A stretch of 64,000 nt of DNA from Streptomyces sp. NBC_00448 (GCF_036014115.1 NZ_CP107913.1:744001-808000), one strand, 5' to 3'; shown: positions 25,904 through 34,694, counted from the stretch's first letter. Translations and numbers: made by a program. The notes: generated by a model not told the origin, from the sequence alone.

Positions 25904-28318
25904 ATGGACCTGAGACGAAAACTCACCCCTCGCCTGACCGCCGCGATCGCGGTGGCGGGCCTGCTGACCGGACTGCCGGCGGCGGCCGGCATACAGACCG
26001 TGTCGGCGGCGACCGGCTCGCACCACTCCGGCGATGTCCTGGTGGACGCCGGCTACCTGCGGGTGGGGATGGACGCCACCGGCACGGTCACCAGCCTGGT
26101 CGACTCCCGCGACGGCCGGAACTACCTGGTGGCGGGGCACGGCTCCGCTCCCCTGGTCAGCCTGGTCGTCGGTGGGCGGCAGGTGAAACCGACCTCCCTG
26201 CGGCGCTCCGGCGGCACACTGGTGTTCGGCAACTCCGCGGCCGGCACCGAGGTCGATGTGGCGGTCAGCGACCGGACGTCGTACTCCACGTTCACCGTCA
26301 CGAAGGTCAAGGCGCCCCGCGGCGCCGACGTACAGACCCTGCTGTGGGGCCCGTTGGCGACCACGCTGACCGGCTCGCTCGGCGAGTCGGCGGGCCTGGC
26401 GAGCAACAGCGGGTTCACGGCGGGGATGAAGGTGCTCAACGACCGCACCGAGGGCGGCTGGCCCCGTGAGGACACCGGCATGGGCTGGGAGAACGAGGTG
26501 TCGGACAACCCGTCCGACCTCCAGGTGGCACCGCTGGAGCAGTGGAGCGTCGGCGGCCAGACCCCCTGGGGCAACCTCCTGCGCGCCTTCACCTTCGACT
26601 ACACCAAGCAGCGGCTGCGGACGAACGACTCCGGCTACGGGATTCCGGTCGGGCCGCTGCCCGGTGCTCAGGGCAGCATCGTCGGCTCGCGGATCGCGCT
26701 GTACGGCACCACCCCGGATCTCGCGCCGACCGTGCTGTCGACGATCGCCAAGGGCCAGAACCTGCCGTACCCGACGATCGACGGGCAGTGGCAGAAGGCG
26801 GCGCAGGCGACCTCCAAGTCCATCCTGGTGCTGTCCGACCTCAACACCGGCAACGTCGCGGACGCCGACCGGTTCGCCAAGGCCGCCGGCATCGACACGG
26901 TCTACTCGCTGCCCGGGGCCGACGGCCCCTGGCAGTCCGCCGGGCACTTCCAGTTCAACTCCAGCTTCGGCAGCAGCGACGCCGGCGCGACCGCGCTGGT
27001 GCACGCCTCCACGTCCGACGGCGTCGCGGTCGGCGCGCACACCCTGTCGAACTTCATCGACACCGACGACCCCTACGTCCAGCCCGTGCCCAGCCCCGAT
27101 CTCCAACTCGGCCAGAGCGCCGAGCTGACCCGGCCGCTGGCCGCCACCGACACCTCCCTGTACATGGCGAGCTGCGCGCCGCTGGCCGCCGGTCTGGCGG
27201 GCAAGTCCCTGCTGATCGACCACGAGTTCGTGAACTACACGGGGTTCACCACCGTCGGTGACGAGTGCCAGGTGACCGGGCTGACCCGGGCCCAGTGGTC
27301 CTCGACCGCCGCCGACCACGCCGCCGGCGCCACCGCCGCCCGGGTGCCGCACAACTCGTACGACGGCGCCCTGGGCGACCTGAAGCTCATCGACGCCACC
27401 GCCACCCGGTTCGCGACCATCTGGAACACCACCGGCATCAGCGCGACCTCGTTCGACGGGCTGGAGTCCGCCTCGGAGGGCGGCTGGGGCCAGTACGGCA
27501 TGGCCCGCATGGTCAACGGGGCCTTCGCGCAGCTGAAGGCCAAGGACGGCTTCATCTCCGAGACCAGCCGCGAGGGTTCGAACGTCTGGGACGCGCTGTC
27601 CCGGGCCAGCTGGGGCGAGGTCGGCTCCACCAGCATGAACCAGGTGTTCATCAACAACGCCTACTACCAGGCCAACTACCTGCCCGGGATGCTCGGCTGG
27701 ATCTCGCTGCCGGGGGGCGCAAGCATCCACACGGTCGAGGACACCCTCGCACGGGGCGCGGGCCTGAACGCCGGCGCCGGATTCGAGACCTCCGTGTCCA
27801 GCCTGACCAACGGCGGGCAGAACACGGCGGCCCTGCTCGACGAGGTCAAGCAGTGGGAGACGGCCCGCAACCTCGGAGCCTTCACCGACGACGAACGCGC
27901 CCAGTTCCGGGACCAGTCCACGCACTGGCACCTGAGCGTCGTCACGCCCGGCAGCTCCTGGTCGCTCCAGCAGCTCGACGCCTCCGGCAACGCCGTCGGC
28001 GCGCCCCGGACGGTCTCCGTACCCACCCCGGGCTTCACCAGCACCAGCCTGCCGGGCATGACGCCCGGGAAGCTCTACGAGGCACGGCCCGCCGCGAACG
28101 TGCCCTCGATCATCCGCTACACCGTCACCGCGGGCGCCCTGCCCGCCGGCCTGCACCTCAACCCCGACACCGGCGGCATCACCGGCGTCCCGCTCACCGG
28201 CACCACCGCCAGGTTCACCCTCACCGGCAAGGGCGCGCCCGGCACCCCGGACGCACGCCGGACCTTCACGATCCGGGTGGGGAAGCCCTCACCCGCCGAG
28301 GGAGGCCGAACGCGCTGA
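25904..28318 (+). CDS. large secreted protein, probable carbohydrate-active enzyme of unrecognised family
   Basis: An 804-aa exported protein (signal peptide to about residue 36). Residues about 45-290 look like a beta-sandwich (GYLRVGMDATGTVTSLVDSRDGRNYL). The middle third has barrel-like stretches with acidic residues (TTGISATSFDGLESASEGGWGQYGM; GFISETSREGSNVWDALSRASWGE), as in retaining glycosidases or lyases that use a TIM barrel. The C-terminal 80 residues form a putative Ig domain (AGALPAGLHLNPDTGGITGVPL). I do not recognise the catalytic family. It ends the importer operon region, 100 nt after the oxidoreductase, and is followed by a strong terminator, so it likely generates the sugar that the ABC system imports. 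Confidence 0.75.
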   Translation: MDLRRKLTPRLTAAIAVAGLLTGLPAAAGIQTVSAATGSHHSGDVLVDAGYLRVGMDATGTVTSLVDSRDGRNYLVAGHGSAPLVSLVVGGRQVKPTSLRRSGGTLVFGNSAAGTEVDVAVSDRTSYSTFTVTKVKAPRGADVQTLLWGPLATTLTGSLGESAGLASNSGFTAGMKVLNDRTEGGWPREDTGMGWENEVSDNPSDLQVAPLEQWSVGGQTPWGNLLRAFTFDYTKQRLRTNDSGYGIPVGPLPGAQGSIVGSRIALYGTTPDLAPTVLSTIAKGQNLPYPTIDGQWQKAAQATSKSILVLSDLNTGNVADADRFAKAAGIDTVYSLPGADGPWQSAGHFQFNSSFGSSDAGATALVHASTSDGVAVGAHTLSNFIDTDDPYVQPVPSPDLQLGQSAELTRPLAATDTSLYMASCAPLAAGLAGKSLLIDHEFVNYTGFTTVGDECQVTGLTRAQWSSTAADHAAGATAARVPHNSYDGALGDLKLIDATATRFATIWNTTGISATSFDGLESASEGGWGQYGMARMVNGAFAQLKAKDGFISETSREGSNVWDALSRASWGEVGSTSMNQVFINNAYYQANYLPGMLGWISLPGGASIHTVEDTLARGAGLNAGAGFETSVSSLTNGGQNTAALLDEVKQWETARNLGAFTDDERAQFRDQSTHWHLSVVTPGSSWSLQQLDASGNAVGAPRTVSVPTPGFTSTSLPGMTPGKLYEARPAANVPSIIRYTVTAGALPAGLHLNPDTGGITGVPLTGTTARFTLTGKGAPGTPDARRTFTIRVGKPSPAEGGRTR

Positions 28319-28337
28319 CCGTGGCGTAGGGGCAACG

Positions 28338-28369
28338 GTGGCCCGCTCTCCGGCCGGAGAGCGGGCCAC
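28338..28369. terminator. perfect 32-nt palindrome terminator
   Basis: GTGGCCCGCTCTCCGG at 28338-28353 is followed directly by its reverse complement to 28369. It sits between convergent genes and can end transcription from both sides. Confidence 0.88.
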
Positions 28370-28423
28370 TGGTGCGTCAACCACCCGCCGGCGCCCGGGC
28401 CGGGTGCGTCAGGGCCGAGTACC

Positions 28424-29416
28424 TCAGGACCGGGGAGAGCGGGTGCCGGACCTGGCCATGGTGAGGAAGACGCCGACGCAGCACGTCAGGAGGAGCGCGG
28501 TGGCGAGCAGGCTGGGTCGTGCCGCCTTCCCCAGGCCCCACGTGCAGAACCGGACGGTGAAGGGGACGGCCAGGGAGACGCTGGTGGTGAACAGCGCACC
28601 CCGGCGCAGGAACAGTTCGTGCTGGATCACGTAGGCCGGCACGTACACCCCGCAACCGAGCAGCAGGATCTGCCCCCACTGCACGAGGGTGAGATGGCCG
28701 AAGGAGTTCCGGGCCAGCGCGGGCAGTAGCAGCATCACCGCCCCGGCCGCGAACACGGACGGCAGGGCCACCACCGAGGAGACGTCGGGGGCGAGCTTGC
28801 CGTAGAAGTGCGCGTACAGCGCCATCGAGACCATGGCGGCCACGGCGGCCAGCACTCCGATCAGCGCGCGGGTAGGGGTGACGCCGCCCCTGATGCCGAA
28901 CCCGCTCCCCCGGTCCAGGAGGCCGTAGGCGACCGCCGCCGCGGCGGCCACGCAGGTGCCCACCAGTGCGGTCATGCCGGGGCGTTCACGGAACAGCCAC
29001 AGGCCGAGCACGAACGTCACGCAGGGCAGGAGCGCGAGGACGACGTTGGTGGTCGCGGCGCCGATCAGCCCGATGGCCCAGACCGAGGCCATCGAGTAGC
29101 CGAAGACCCCCAGGGCGCCCAGGGCGGCGACGGCGCGCGGTCGGCCGCGCGCCACCTCCAGCGCGGGGCGTCTGGTGGTCCGGCGGGCCGCAGCGAGCAG
29201 CGACAGCCCGACACAGCTGGTGCCCGCGCGGCCGGCGGCGACGGCGAACGGATCGGCGTGGGCGACCAGGTCCCCGGACAGCAGCCACGTCAGCGACAGC
29301 AGCGCCACCAGCGCTGCGGCCATGAGCAGGCTGGGCCCCCAGGCGAGTTCGCGCGCGGCCCTGCCGGTCCCCGGCGCGGTGGCGCCGGCCCGCGGTTTCG
29401 TCGACGCGTCCGTCAC
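28424..29416 (-). CDS. EamA/DMT-family transporter
   Basis: A 330-aa protein with about ten hydrophobic helices in two repeats (GPSLLMAAALVALLSLTWLL; ATTNVVLALLPCVTFVLGLWLF; LIGVLAAVAAMVSMALYAHF). The WLFRERPGMTALVGTCV segment after TM4 matches the EamA signature region. DMT members export metabolites or amino acids, but the substrate here is unknown. Single gene on the minus strand between two terminators. Confidence 0.85.
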   Translation of the reverse strand: MTDASTKPRAGATAPGTGRAARELAWGPSLLMAAALVALLSLTWLLSGDLVAHADPFAVAAGRAGTSCVGLSLLAAARRTTRRPALEVARGRPRAVAALGALGVFGYSMASVWAIGLIGAATTNVVLALLPCVTFVLGLWLFRERPGMTALVGTCVAAAAAVAYGLLDRGSGFGIRGGVTPTRALIGVLAAVAAMVSMALYAHFYGKLAPDVSSVVALPSVFAAGAVMLLLPALARNSFGHLTLVQWGQILLLGCGVYVPAYVIQHELFLRRGALFTTSVSLAVPFTVRFCTWGLGKAARPSLLATALLLTCCVGVFLTMARSGTRSPRS

Positions 29417-29487
29417 GGTCGCGCGGCCCCCTCGTCGTCACGGGCCCGCGGCCCAGAGCTTTCCCCGGATGCGTGGTCCACGGTACT

Positions 29488-29529
29488 TGCCCCGGCCCCC
29501 GCCCGGTTGCCGGGGCGGGGACCGGGGCA
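29488..29529. terminator. hairpin terminator after the GH54 gene
   Basis: An imperfect but long GC-rich inverted repeat (TGCCCCGG...CCGGGGCA outer arms with inner CCCCGCC/GGGCGGGG) lies about 30 nt past the stop of the minus-strand arabinofuranosidase gene. Confidence 0.65.
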
Positions 29530-29562
29530 GGGACCGGTGCCGTGTTCCTCGCGGTGACCGTG

Positions 29563-31071
29563 TCAGTCGTTGACGAGGTCGAACTCCTCCCAGGGGCCGA
29601 TCGCCGTGCGGTTGGCGATCAGCGCCGAGGCGCCGGCGTCCTCGGCCGTGACGATCTGCTGGTTGTTGTAGGCGCGGAAGCTGACGCTGCCGTCGGAGTT
29701 GTGCAGGAGGTAGAACGTCTCCCACGGGCCGGCCGCACCGCGGTTGGCGATCAGCGGCGAGCTGCCCTTGCTCTCGGCGGTGACCCACTGGTTGTCGGAG
29801 TGCGCCCTCAGGTTCACGGTGTTGTTGTTGTTCGCGATCAGGTCGAAGGTCTCGTTGGTGCCGATCGAGGTGGCGTCGGCGATGAGCGAGGTGGTGCTGT
29901 TCGCCGCGTCGACGTACTTGCCGTTGGCGTGGGCCTTGAGGCTGATCACGGACTGGGTGGGTGGCGGGAACGTGGTGGTGTTGTTCGTGTAGCCGGCCGC
30001 GGTGACGTTGGCCTGCACGGCGTTCTCCGTGGCGTCGGTCGGGAAGCCCTTGGTGACGGCGCCCTCGAAGAACTCACCGGTGCCTTCGGGGCTGTTGTCG
30101 CCGCCGGTGCCCAACTCGATGGAGGGCTGCACCTTCATCGGGTTGTAGCCGTTGGGTAGAGCGCCGGAATACGCCTGTGACAGCCCGCCGGATTGCCCGT
30201 TCCCGTATTTCAGCGTGAAGTTCGTCGTGCCGTTGTTCTTCTCCCAGGCGGTCACGAACGAGCCCGTCTCGCTGGGGATGTTCGACGGGTTGGGGCCGGC
30301 CGCGCTGAAGTACATGCCGTTCTCGATGTCGCCGCCGACCCAGGGGCCGGAGCCGGTGCAGCCGCCGGTCCAGCAGGCGGAGCCGTAGTAGATCGCGTTC
30401 ATGGTCGCGTTGCCGTCGTCGGAGTCGTCGGTCTCGGCCGAGCCGAAGTCGAAGCAGCAGCTGCTGCTGGTGAGGTTCGACGACGTGAGCATGTACAGGC
30501 CCTCCGGCTGCGAGCCGGTGGGCACGTTCTTGGCGGCGTTGTTGCGGTATCCGGTACCGATGTTGTTGACCAGCACGCCGTAGGCGCCCTGGCCGCCGAT
30601 GGTGATCGGCAGCGCCATCGCGTCCGCGCCGATGTCCGAGCCGTTCGGGCCGGGGCCGGAAAGCCCGCCCGAGCAGCCGGAGCAGGAACTGCCCGGCGAG
30701 ATGGGCAGGTTGTTGGCGTTGGGTGTCTGGTCGTACAGCTGGGTGATGGTGCACGTCGTGCCGGAGCAGAAGGAGACCTGCGGCGCCGAGGCGACCAGAC
30801 CGCCGGCCGACGCGAGTCCGATGTTCAGGGTGCTGCTGTCCGAGGCGCGCTGGATCTGGTACAGCGGGCCGTCGTACGAGGAGAACATCGCCCGGGTGGT
30901 GCTGTACGCCGCCTCACAGGGCGTGCCACCGGACGCGTAGATGTCGCAGGGCCCCGATGAAGCCGCCTCGGCGCGGGTCGCCGTGCCGAGCACCGGCACC
31001 GCGATCGCCACCGCGAGCAGGAACGCGATCAGCAGCCGCGTCCGGCGTCGGAGTGTGAGTAAGACCAGCAC
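29563..31071 (-). CDS. secreted GH54-type alpha-L-arabinofuranosidase with fascin-like domain, TTA codon 4
   Basis: A 502-aa exported enzyme. The GTG at 31071 is chosen because GGAGG lies 5 nt upstream and a signal peptide follows at once (RRRTRLLIAFLLAVAIAVP). Residues about 38-345 are the arabinofuranosidase-B catalytic domain: PCDIYASGGTPC at its start, Cys pairs, and SSCCFDFGSAETD carrying the candidate nucleophile Glu of the family (by analogy). Instead of the usual C-terminal GH54 arabinose-binding domain there is a fascin-like beta-trefoil (about 365-502; ISLKAHANGKYVDAANS and two repeats ending EEFDLV). The fourth codon is TTA, read by the developmental tRNA encoded by bldA in Streptomyces. 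The enzyme removes arabinose side chains from arabinoxylan or arabinan. Confidence 0.88.
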   Translation of the reverse strand: MLVLLTLRRRTRLLIAFLLAVAIAVPVLGTATRAEAASSGPCDIYASGGTPCEAAYSTTRAMFSSYDGPLYQIQRASDSSTLNIGLASAGGLVASAPQVSFCSGTTCTITQLYDQTPNANNLPISPGSSCSGCSGGLSGPGPNGSDIGADAMALPITIGGQGAYGVLVNNIGTGYRNNAAKNVPTGSQPEGLYMLTSSNLTSSSCCFDFGSAETDDSDDGNATMNAIYYGSACWTGGCTGSGPWVGGDIENGMYFSAAGPNPSNIPSETGSFVTAWEKNNGTTNFTLKYGNGQSGGLSQAYSGALPNGYNPMKVQPSIELGTGGDNSPEGTGEFFEGAVTKGFPTDATENAVQANVTAAGYTNNTTTFPPPTQSVISLKAHANGKYVDAANSTTSLIADATSIGTNETFDLIANNNNTVNLRAHSDNQWVTAESKGSSPLIANRGAAGPWETFYLLHNSDGSVSFRAYNNQQIVTAEDAGASALIANRTAIGPWEEFDLVND

Positions 31072-31447
31072 AAATGCCTCCGGAAATGTGATGGTGCCAT
31101 TCCGCCCGTGGCGTTGAGCCGGATCGCGGCCGCGCTCATCGTCGGGCGCGGTCGGAGATCGCCGGATTCTGCGCAGTGTTGTGGCAAAAGGCGGCGTCTC
31201 CAGTGGCGCAGCACACATGTTCAGCTGGCTCTAGACATAAGTCAAGACGATGGACTGGCCACAGTGGACCTTTCAAAGATTCTTTGGGGGAAAGGTGGCG
31301 CAACCGTCCGGAGCCTTCCGTACAAAGTGAGCACAACCGGTCGAAGGGGCCGTCGCGGGGCGGGTGTTGGCCTCCTCGGCCCGGGTTCGCCGGCGGGCAC
31401 GGCGCCGGGCGTCGACATCGTCGGCTCGCAGGGCATGACGTGCACGG
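31072..31447. other. intergenic region upstream of the GH54 gene
   Basis: 376 bp without a supported gene. Reading the minus strand, TTGACT lies at 31239-31244 in a comparatively AT-rich stretch that also holds CTCTAGACAT, so the arabinofuranosidase promoter probably lies here, but no convincing -10 is spaced correctly. On the other side the region faces the end of the truncated hydrolase. Confidence 0.4.
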
Positions 31448-32131
31448 TCACATGGACGGCGCGGGGAGGTAGCCGAGCAGTTCCGCGTTGACCGCGTCGG
31501 GGCGTTCGAGGTAGCCGATGTGGCCGCAGTCGGTGATCTCGACGTAGCGGGAGCCGGGGAGGGCCGCGGCGAGTTCGCGGGTGAGGCGGGGGCGGACGAC
31601 GAGGTCGTCGGCGAAGGCGACGACGAGGCAGGGGCGGCTGACGCGGCGGTAGGCGGCGAGCCGGTCGGGGATCAGGGCGAGGTCGAGTTGCGCGCGGGCG
31701 GCGACGGTGTCGAGGAGGGCGAGCTCGAACAGGCTCAGCCAGTCCGTGAGCCGGCCGGCGTCCTCCAGGGTTCGGGGCGAGAGGTTCTGGAGGGCGTGGC
31801 GGTGGGCCGCGACCTTGGGCGGAAGCCGCACACCGCTGTCGGCGAGTGCGAGGTCCGCCGCGGTCCCGGCGGCGATCAGCGCGTCCGTGCGCCCGCTGCC
31901 GGCCATCAGGACGGCCCGGTCGACGAGTTCGGGCCGGGCGACGACGAGTTCCTGGACGATGATCGCGCCCAGCGAGTGCCCGACCAGCCGGCACGGCCCG
32001 GCGCCGAGGTGCTCGATCAGCCCCGCGACGTCGGCGACCATGTCGGCGAGGGTGAACGAGCCGGGGGCGGCCGGCTCCGGGCCGAGGCCCCGGTTGTCGA
32101 GCGTGATCTCCCACGGCAGGGGGAGGCAGAC
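31448..32131 (-). pseudogene. N-terminally truncated alpha/beta hydrolase
   Basis: The frame reads LPWEITLDNRGLGP, then LADMVADVAGLIEHLG, the nucleophile elbow VGHSLGA and a C-terminal DCGHIGYLERPDAV with the catalytic His. An ATG at 32041 could give a 197-aa product, but conserved sequence continues upstream of it to 32131, where a TAG at 32134-32132 cuts the frame. The first about 30-40 residues of the family, including the oxyanion HG motif, are missing. A GACGCCGA tandem repeat lies just beyond the break. Relatives are esterase/peroxidase-like hydrolases. Probably inactive or expressed as a fragment. Confidence 0.7.
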
Positions 32132-32150
32132 CTACCGCCGGCGGCGCCAC

Positions 32151-32174
32151 GACGCCGAGACGCCGAGACGCCGA
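32151..32174. repeat. 3 x 8-bp tandem repeat at a gene break
   Basis: Three copies of GACGCCGA directly upstream of the broken hydrolase frame. Slippage or recombination here may have removed the 5' part of that gene. Confidence 0.7.
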
Positions 32175-32294
32175 GACCAGACATGACCTGCCAGGATGTC
32201 TCCGGCAACGGAAGAGCGACCACTCGCGCGTGTCACGACCGATGATGGGCACGGAGTGCTCTCGCGGCGGCAACACATCGAAGGGGGCCCACCT

Positions 32295-33035
32295 GTGGTC
32301 GGAGAAGGCGACTCCTCGGCAGCGGCCCTGCGGAGCGTCGAGCAGTGGAGTGCCCGGATTCACCGCGGCCTGCGGGCCGGCACCCGGGTGGACGCCGAGG
32401 CCGTACAACTGGCCTGCCTGCTGCTCGACTGGGGGCACGACGCCGAGGTCGTCCGCGAGCTCGTCACGCGCGATCCGGCGCAGGTCCCCGCGCCGGAGAT
32501 GGCCCGGTTGGCGGCGGAACTGCTCCGGGTCTGCGGCTTCGACCCGGGGTTCGCGCTCGCCCCCGAGCGGCTGCCCGTCCTGGAACGGGCGGTGCGGAGA
32601 GTGGCGGCGGACTTCGCCGGCTGCACGGTCGTCGACGGCCTGCACCTCGTGCAGGCGGACGAGGCCGGCCCGCGCGCGCTGCTCGCGCTGGGCGACGGCA
32701 CGCTGCTGAGCAGTGGCAACGGCCTGGCCCCTTCGGCGGGAGACGATCCCGTACACGCCCTGGTCGAGGTCGCGGCGGAGGTACAGGACGAGGTGGCCGC
32801 CCGGTTCCGGCTGGTCTGGCCGGTCTGCCGCGAACACGGCCTGGGCGTACGCCCGGCAGCGGCGGACGGCAGCGCGCGCTGGCGGTGCGCGGGCGGGCCG
32901 TCGGGGCACTTCGTGGGAGAGGTGGGCGCGTTGACCACCCCGGGCACCCCGGTCACGCCGGGCACCGCGGTCACGCCGAGGAGAGTTGTTCCGCTATCTC
33001 CTTCACCCACACGGCCGTCTTCGCCGGGTTGTTGA
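32295..33035 (+). CDS. hypothetical protein of the patchy segment
   Basis: A 246-aa product from a GTG with GAAGGGGG in front of it. The body (residues about 10-215) has well-biased codons and reads as a real soluble protein, with an alpha-helical start (VEQWSARIHRGLRAGTRVDAEAVQLACLLLDWGHDAEVV) and a later RFRLVWPVCREHGLGVRP segment. I do not recognise a family or catalytic motif. The last about 30 residues (TPGTPVTPGTAVTP...) run into the 3' end of an opposite-strand gene remnant and are probably read-through, so the natural C-terminus may have been lost. Confidence 0.55.
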   Translation: MVGEGDSSAAALRSVEQWSARIHRGLRAGTRVDAEAVQLACLLLDWGHDAEVVRELVTRDPAQVPAPEMARLAAELLRVCGFDPGFALAPERLPVLERAVRRVAADFAGCTVVDGLHLVQADEAGPRALLALGDGTLLSSGNGLAPSAGDDPVHALVEVAAEVQDEVAARFRLVWPVCREHGLGVRPAAADGSARWRCAGGPSGHFVGEVGALTTPGTPVTPGTAVTPRRVVPLSPSPTRPSSPGC

Positions 33036-33356
33036 AGGTGTCGACGAGTTCGAAGTTCTTCTTCAGCCGGTCGAGGACGGCGGCGATCCGGTCGCGACAA
33101 CCTGCCCCCCGGCCGACGCGTTGCGGTTCCCCGGCGCCCTCCCCGGCGCCTCCCCCTCCGCGCCCTGCTCCTGGCGCGCTGCACCATCGCGGCCGCGGCC
33201 CGGTTGCCCGCGCTGGACTGCACCGCGAGCAGAGCGCGTTCCGCCGGGTTGCCGGACAGGCTCCCCGCCCGGCTCCCTCCGGTCCTGGCGCTGCCGGCTC
33301 GTCGTCAGGCCCGCCCCGGGCGGCCGTGCTGGTGTGCGCTGGGCCGAGGTGCTCAT
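32971..33356 (-). pseudogene. frameshifted remnant of a small effector-like protein
   Basis: An ATG at 33356 with AGGAGG upstream begins MSTSAQRTPARP, but the sequence soon has to be read in a second frame (GSLSGNPAERALLAVQSSAG, then NRAAAAMVQRA) and then a third (DRIAAVLDRLKKNFELVD, then TFNNPAKTAVWVKEIAEQL) ending at the TGA 32973-32971. The span is 386 nt, not a multiple of three, so at least one net frameshift is present. The LLAVQxxAGNRAxxxMVQ stretch resembles the N-terminal segment of many Streptomyces secreted or polymorphic-toxin-like proteins. Interpreted as a decayed gene; its 3' end overlaps the end of the plus-strand hypothetical gene. Confidence 0.55.
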
Positions 33357-33538
33357 CGACGCGCCCCTCCTGTGCCCGACGGGGCGTGGGGAGAGGAGCC
33401 GGGCAAGACGAACGGAGAAGGAGCAGCGGGGAAACGTTCCACCCAGCCGCCGCCGGCCATCGTATGATCGGGCCGCACCGGCACGACCGTCATGCTGACC
33501 ACGGAGCGCTACCCGGAAGGGCTGGACGAGAGCCTGCC

Positions 33539-34093
33539 ATGGCCACCGCACTGATCATCGGCGACGTCCAGCAGGGCATCACCGGCAGTTACCCGTTCGC
33601 CCGACGTGTCGTGCCGCCGCTCACCGAACTGATCCCGCGCGCCCGCGCGGCCGGCGCCCTCGTGGTGTTCGTGCACTTCGCCCTCCGCGGCAACGGGGCC
33701 GATCTGCCGCCGGGCAACGCGCTGTTCAGGTCGTTCCACGAAGCCGGCGACACCTTCCACGAGGGATCGGCCGGGACCGGGATCGCCCTGCCGGTCTCCG
33801 AGGAGGACGTCGTCGTGGTGAAACGGCGCGCCAGCGCGTTCGCCGGCACGGACCTCGACCTCGTCCTCCGCGCCGGCGGCGTCGACACGCTCGCGATCGC
33901 GGGCGTCGCGACCAGCGCGATGGTGGCCGCGACCTGCTACGACGCGGCAGACCGCGGCTACGGCGTGACCGTGCTGCGCGACGGTTGCGCCGACGGCGAC
34001 ACGGCGATGCACGACTTCTTCATGGACGCCGTCTTTCCCAGCCGGGGGTTCGAGGTCGTCTCCTGCGCCGGGTGGAGCGGACCGCGAGGCTGA
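33539..34093 (+). CDS. isochorismatase-fold (cysteine-hydrolase-like) protein lacking the usual Cys
   Basis: A 184-aa protein with the isochorismatase fold. Asp9 (IIGDVQQG) and Lys95 (VVVVKRRASAF) are two of the three catalytic residues. The third position, normally Cys in GVATSxC, is Met128 here (GVATSAMVAATC); another Cys lies five residues later. Length is normal. Members hydrolyse isochorismate, nicotinamide or other amides, but this one may be non-hydrolytic. No clear ribosome site is seen, and the ATG is the only one that fits the fold's first strand. It stands next to the decayed segment. Confidence 0.82.
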   Translation: MATALIIGDVQQGITGSYPFARRVVPPLTELIPRARAAGALVVFVHFALRGNGADLPPGNALFRSFHEAGDTFHEGSAGTGIALPVSEEDVVVVKRRASAFAGTDLDLVLRAGGVDTLAIAGVATSAMVAATCYDAADRGYGVTVLRDGCADGDTAMHDFFMDAVFPSRGFEVVSCAGWSGPRG

Positions 34094-34288
34094 GCCCGTA
34101 CGCCGGCGTCAAGTGCGGGACAGGCGCGACGAGTTCGCACGCGTTGGGCGGGGGCGCGTCGAAGGCCGCGGGGCCTGGGCGTTCACCCTCGCACCGCCGC
34201 CCATAGTGGCGGCCTGCCGGCGAGCGGGACTTGCCGGGACGGCTCCGACGCCGCGCTCCGCACCGTGCTCGCACCGGCCGTTCCGCGA

Positions 34289-34651
34289 TCACTTCGGCCC
34301 GGGTTCTCCTGGCGTGGCGGCGCCCGTCTCCCTCGCCCACCGGCGGCTCCAGGCGTCCAACGGGCTCAGCGCCTCGACGAGTTCCTGCCCGAGCCGGGTG
34401 AGGTGGTAGCCGTCGTCCCGCACGGTGAGCAGGAGGGCGCCGGTCAGCTCGTCGAGCCGCGTGCTCAGCACGCTGGAGGACATCCGCTCGCAGCGGCGTT
34501 GCAGTTCGCGGAAGCCCGCCGGCGCCTGGCTCAGCTCCCACAGGATGCGCATCGTCCAGCGTCGTCCGAGCAAATCGAGTACGGCCATGACCGGACGCCC
34601 CGACCCGGACCCTCGTACCGGTACACCCGGCCGCGGTGCTCTGGCTTCCAT
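34289..34651 (-). CDS. HxlR-family transcriptional regulator
   Basis: A 120-aa winged-helix regulator. The core reads VLDLLGRRWTMRILWELSQAPAGFRELQRRCERMSSSVLSTRL, broken here by function: the helix pair with WT-RIL followed by the recognition helix SSSVLSTRLDEL, then a wing with DDGYHLTRLGQELVEAL. The start at 34651 has AAGGAG 5 nt upstream; an upstream in-frame extension is poorly conserved in composition. It is divergent from the CMD-family gene, and a GCATCA-N3-TGATGC palindrome lies between the two starts. Likely represses the neighbour and itself in response to a reactive compound. Confidence 0.9.
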   Translation of the reverse strand: MEARAPRPGVPVRGSGSGRPVMAVLDLLGRRWTMRILWELSQAPAGFRELQRRCERMSSSVLSTRLDELTGALLLTVRDDGYHLTRLGQELVEALSPLDAWSRRWARETGAATPGEPGPK

Positions 34652-34679
34652 GCCCACTCCTTGCGCTTCGGTTCTCGAA

Positions 34680-34694
34680 GCATCATAGTGATGC
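34680..34694. promoter_or_regulatory. HxlR operator candidate
   Basis: GCATCATAGTGATGC is a perfect inverted repeat with a 3-nt centre, located between the divergent HxlR and CMD-family starts. Confidence 0.6.

Noticed and set aside
31226..31240. CTCTAGACAT upstream of the GH54 gene as a second dre site
   Set aside because: It shares TCTAGACAT with the site at 16855, but the left arm is shifted by an extra base and the right arm does not match, so it is not a credible DasR palindrome.
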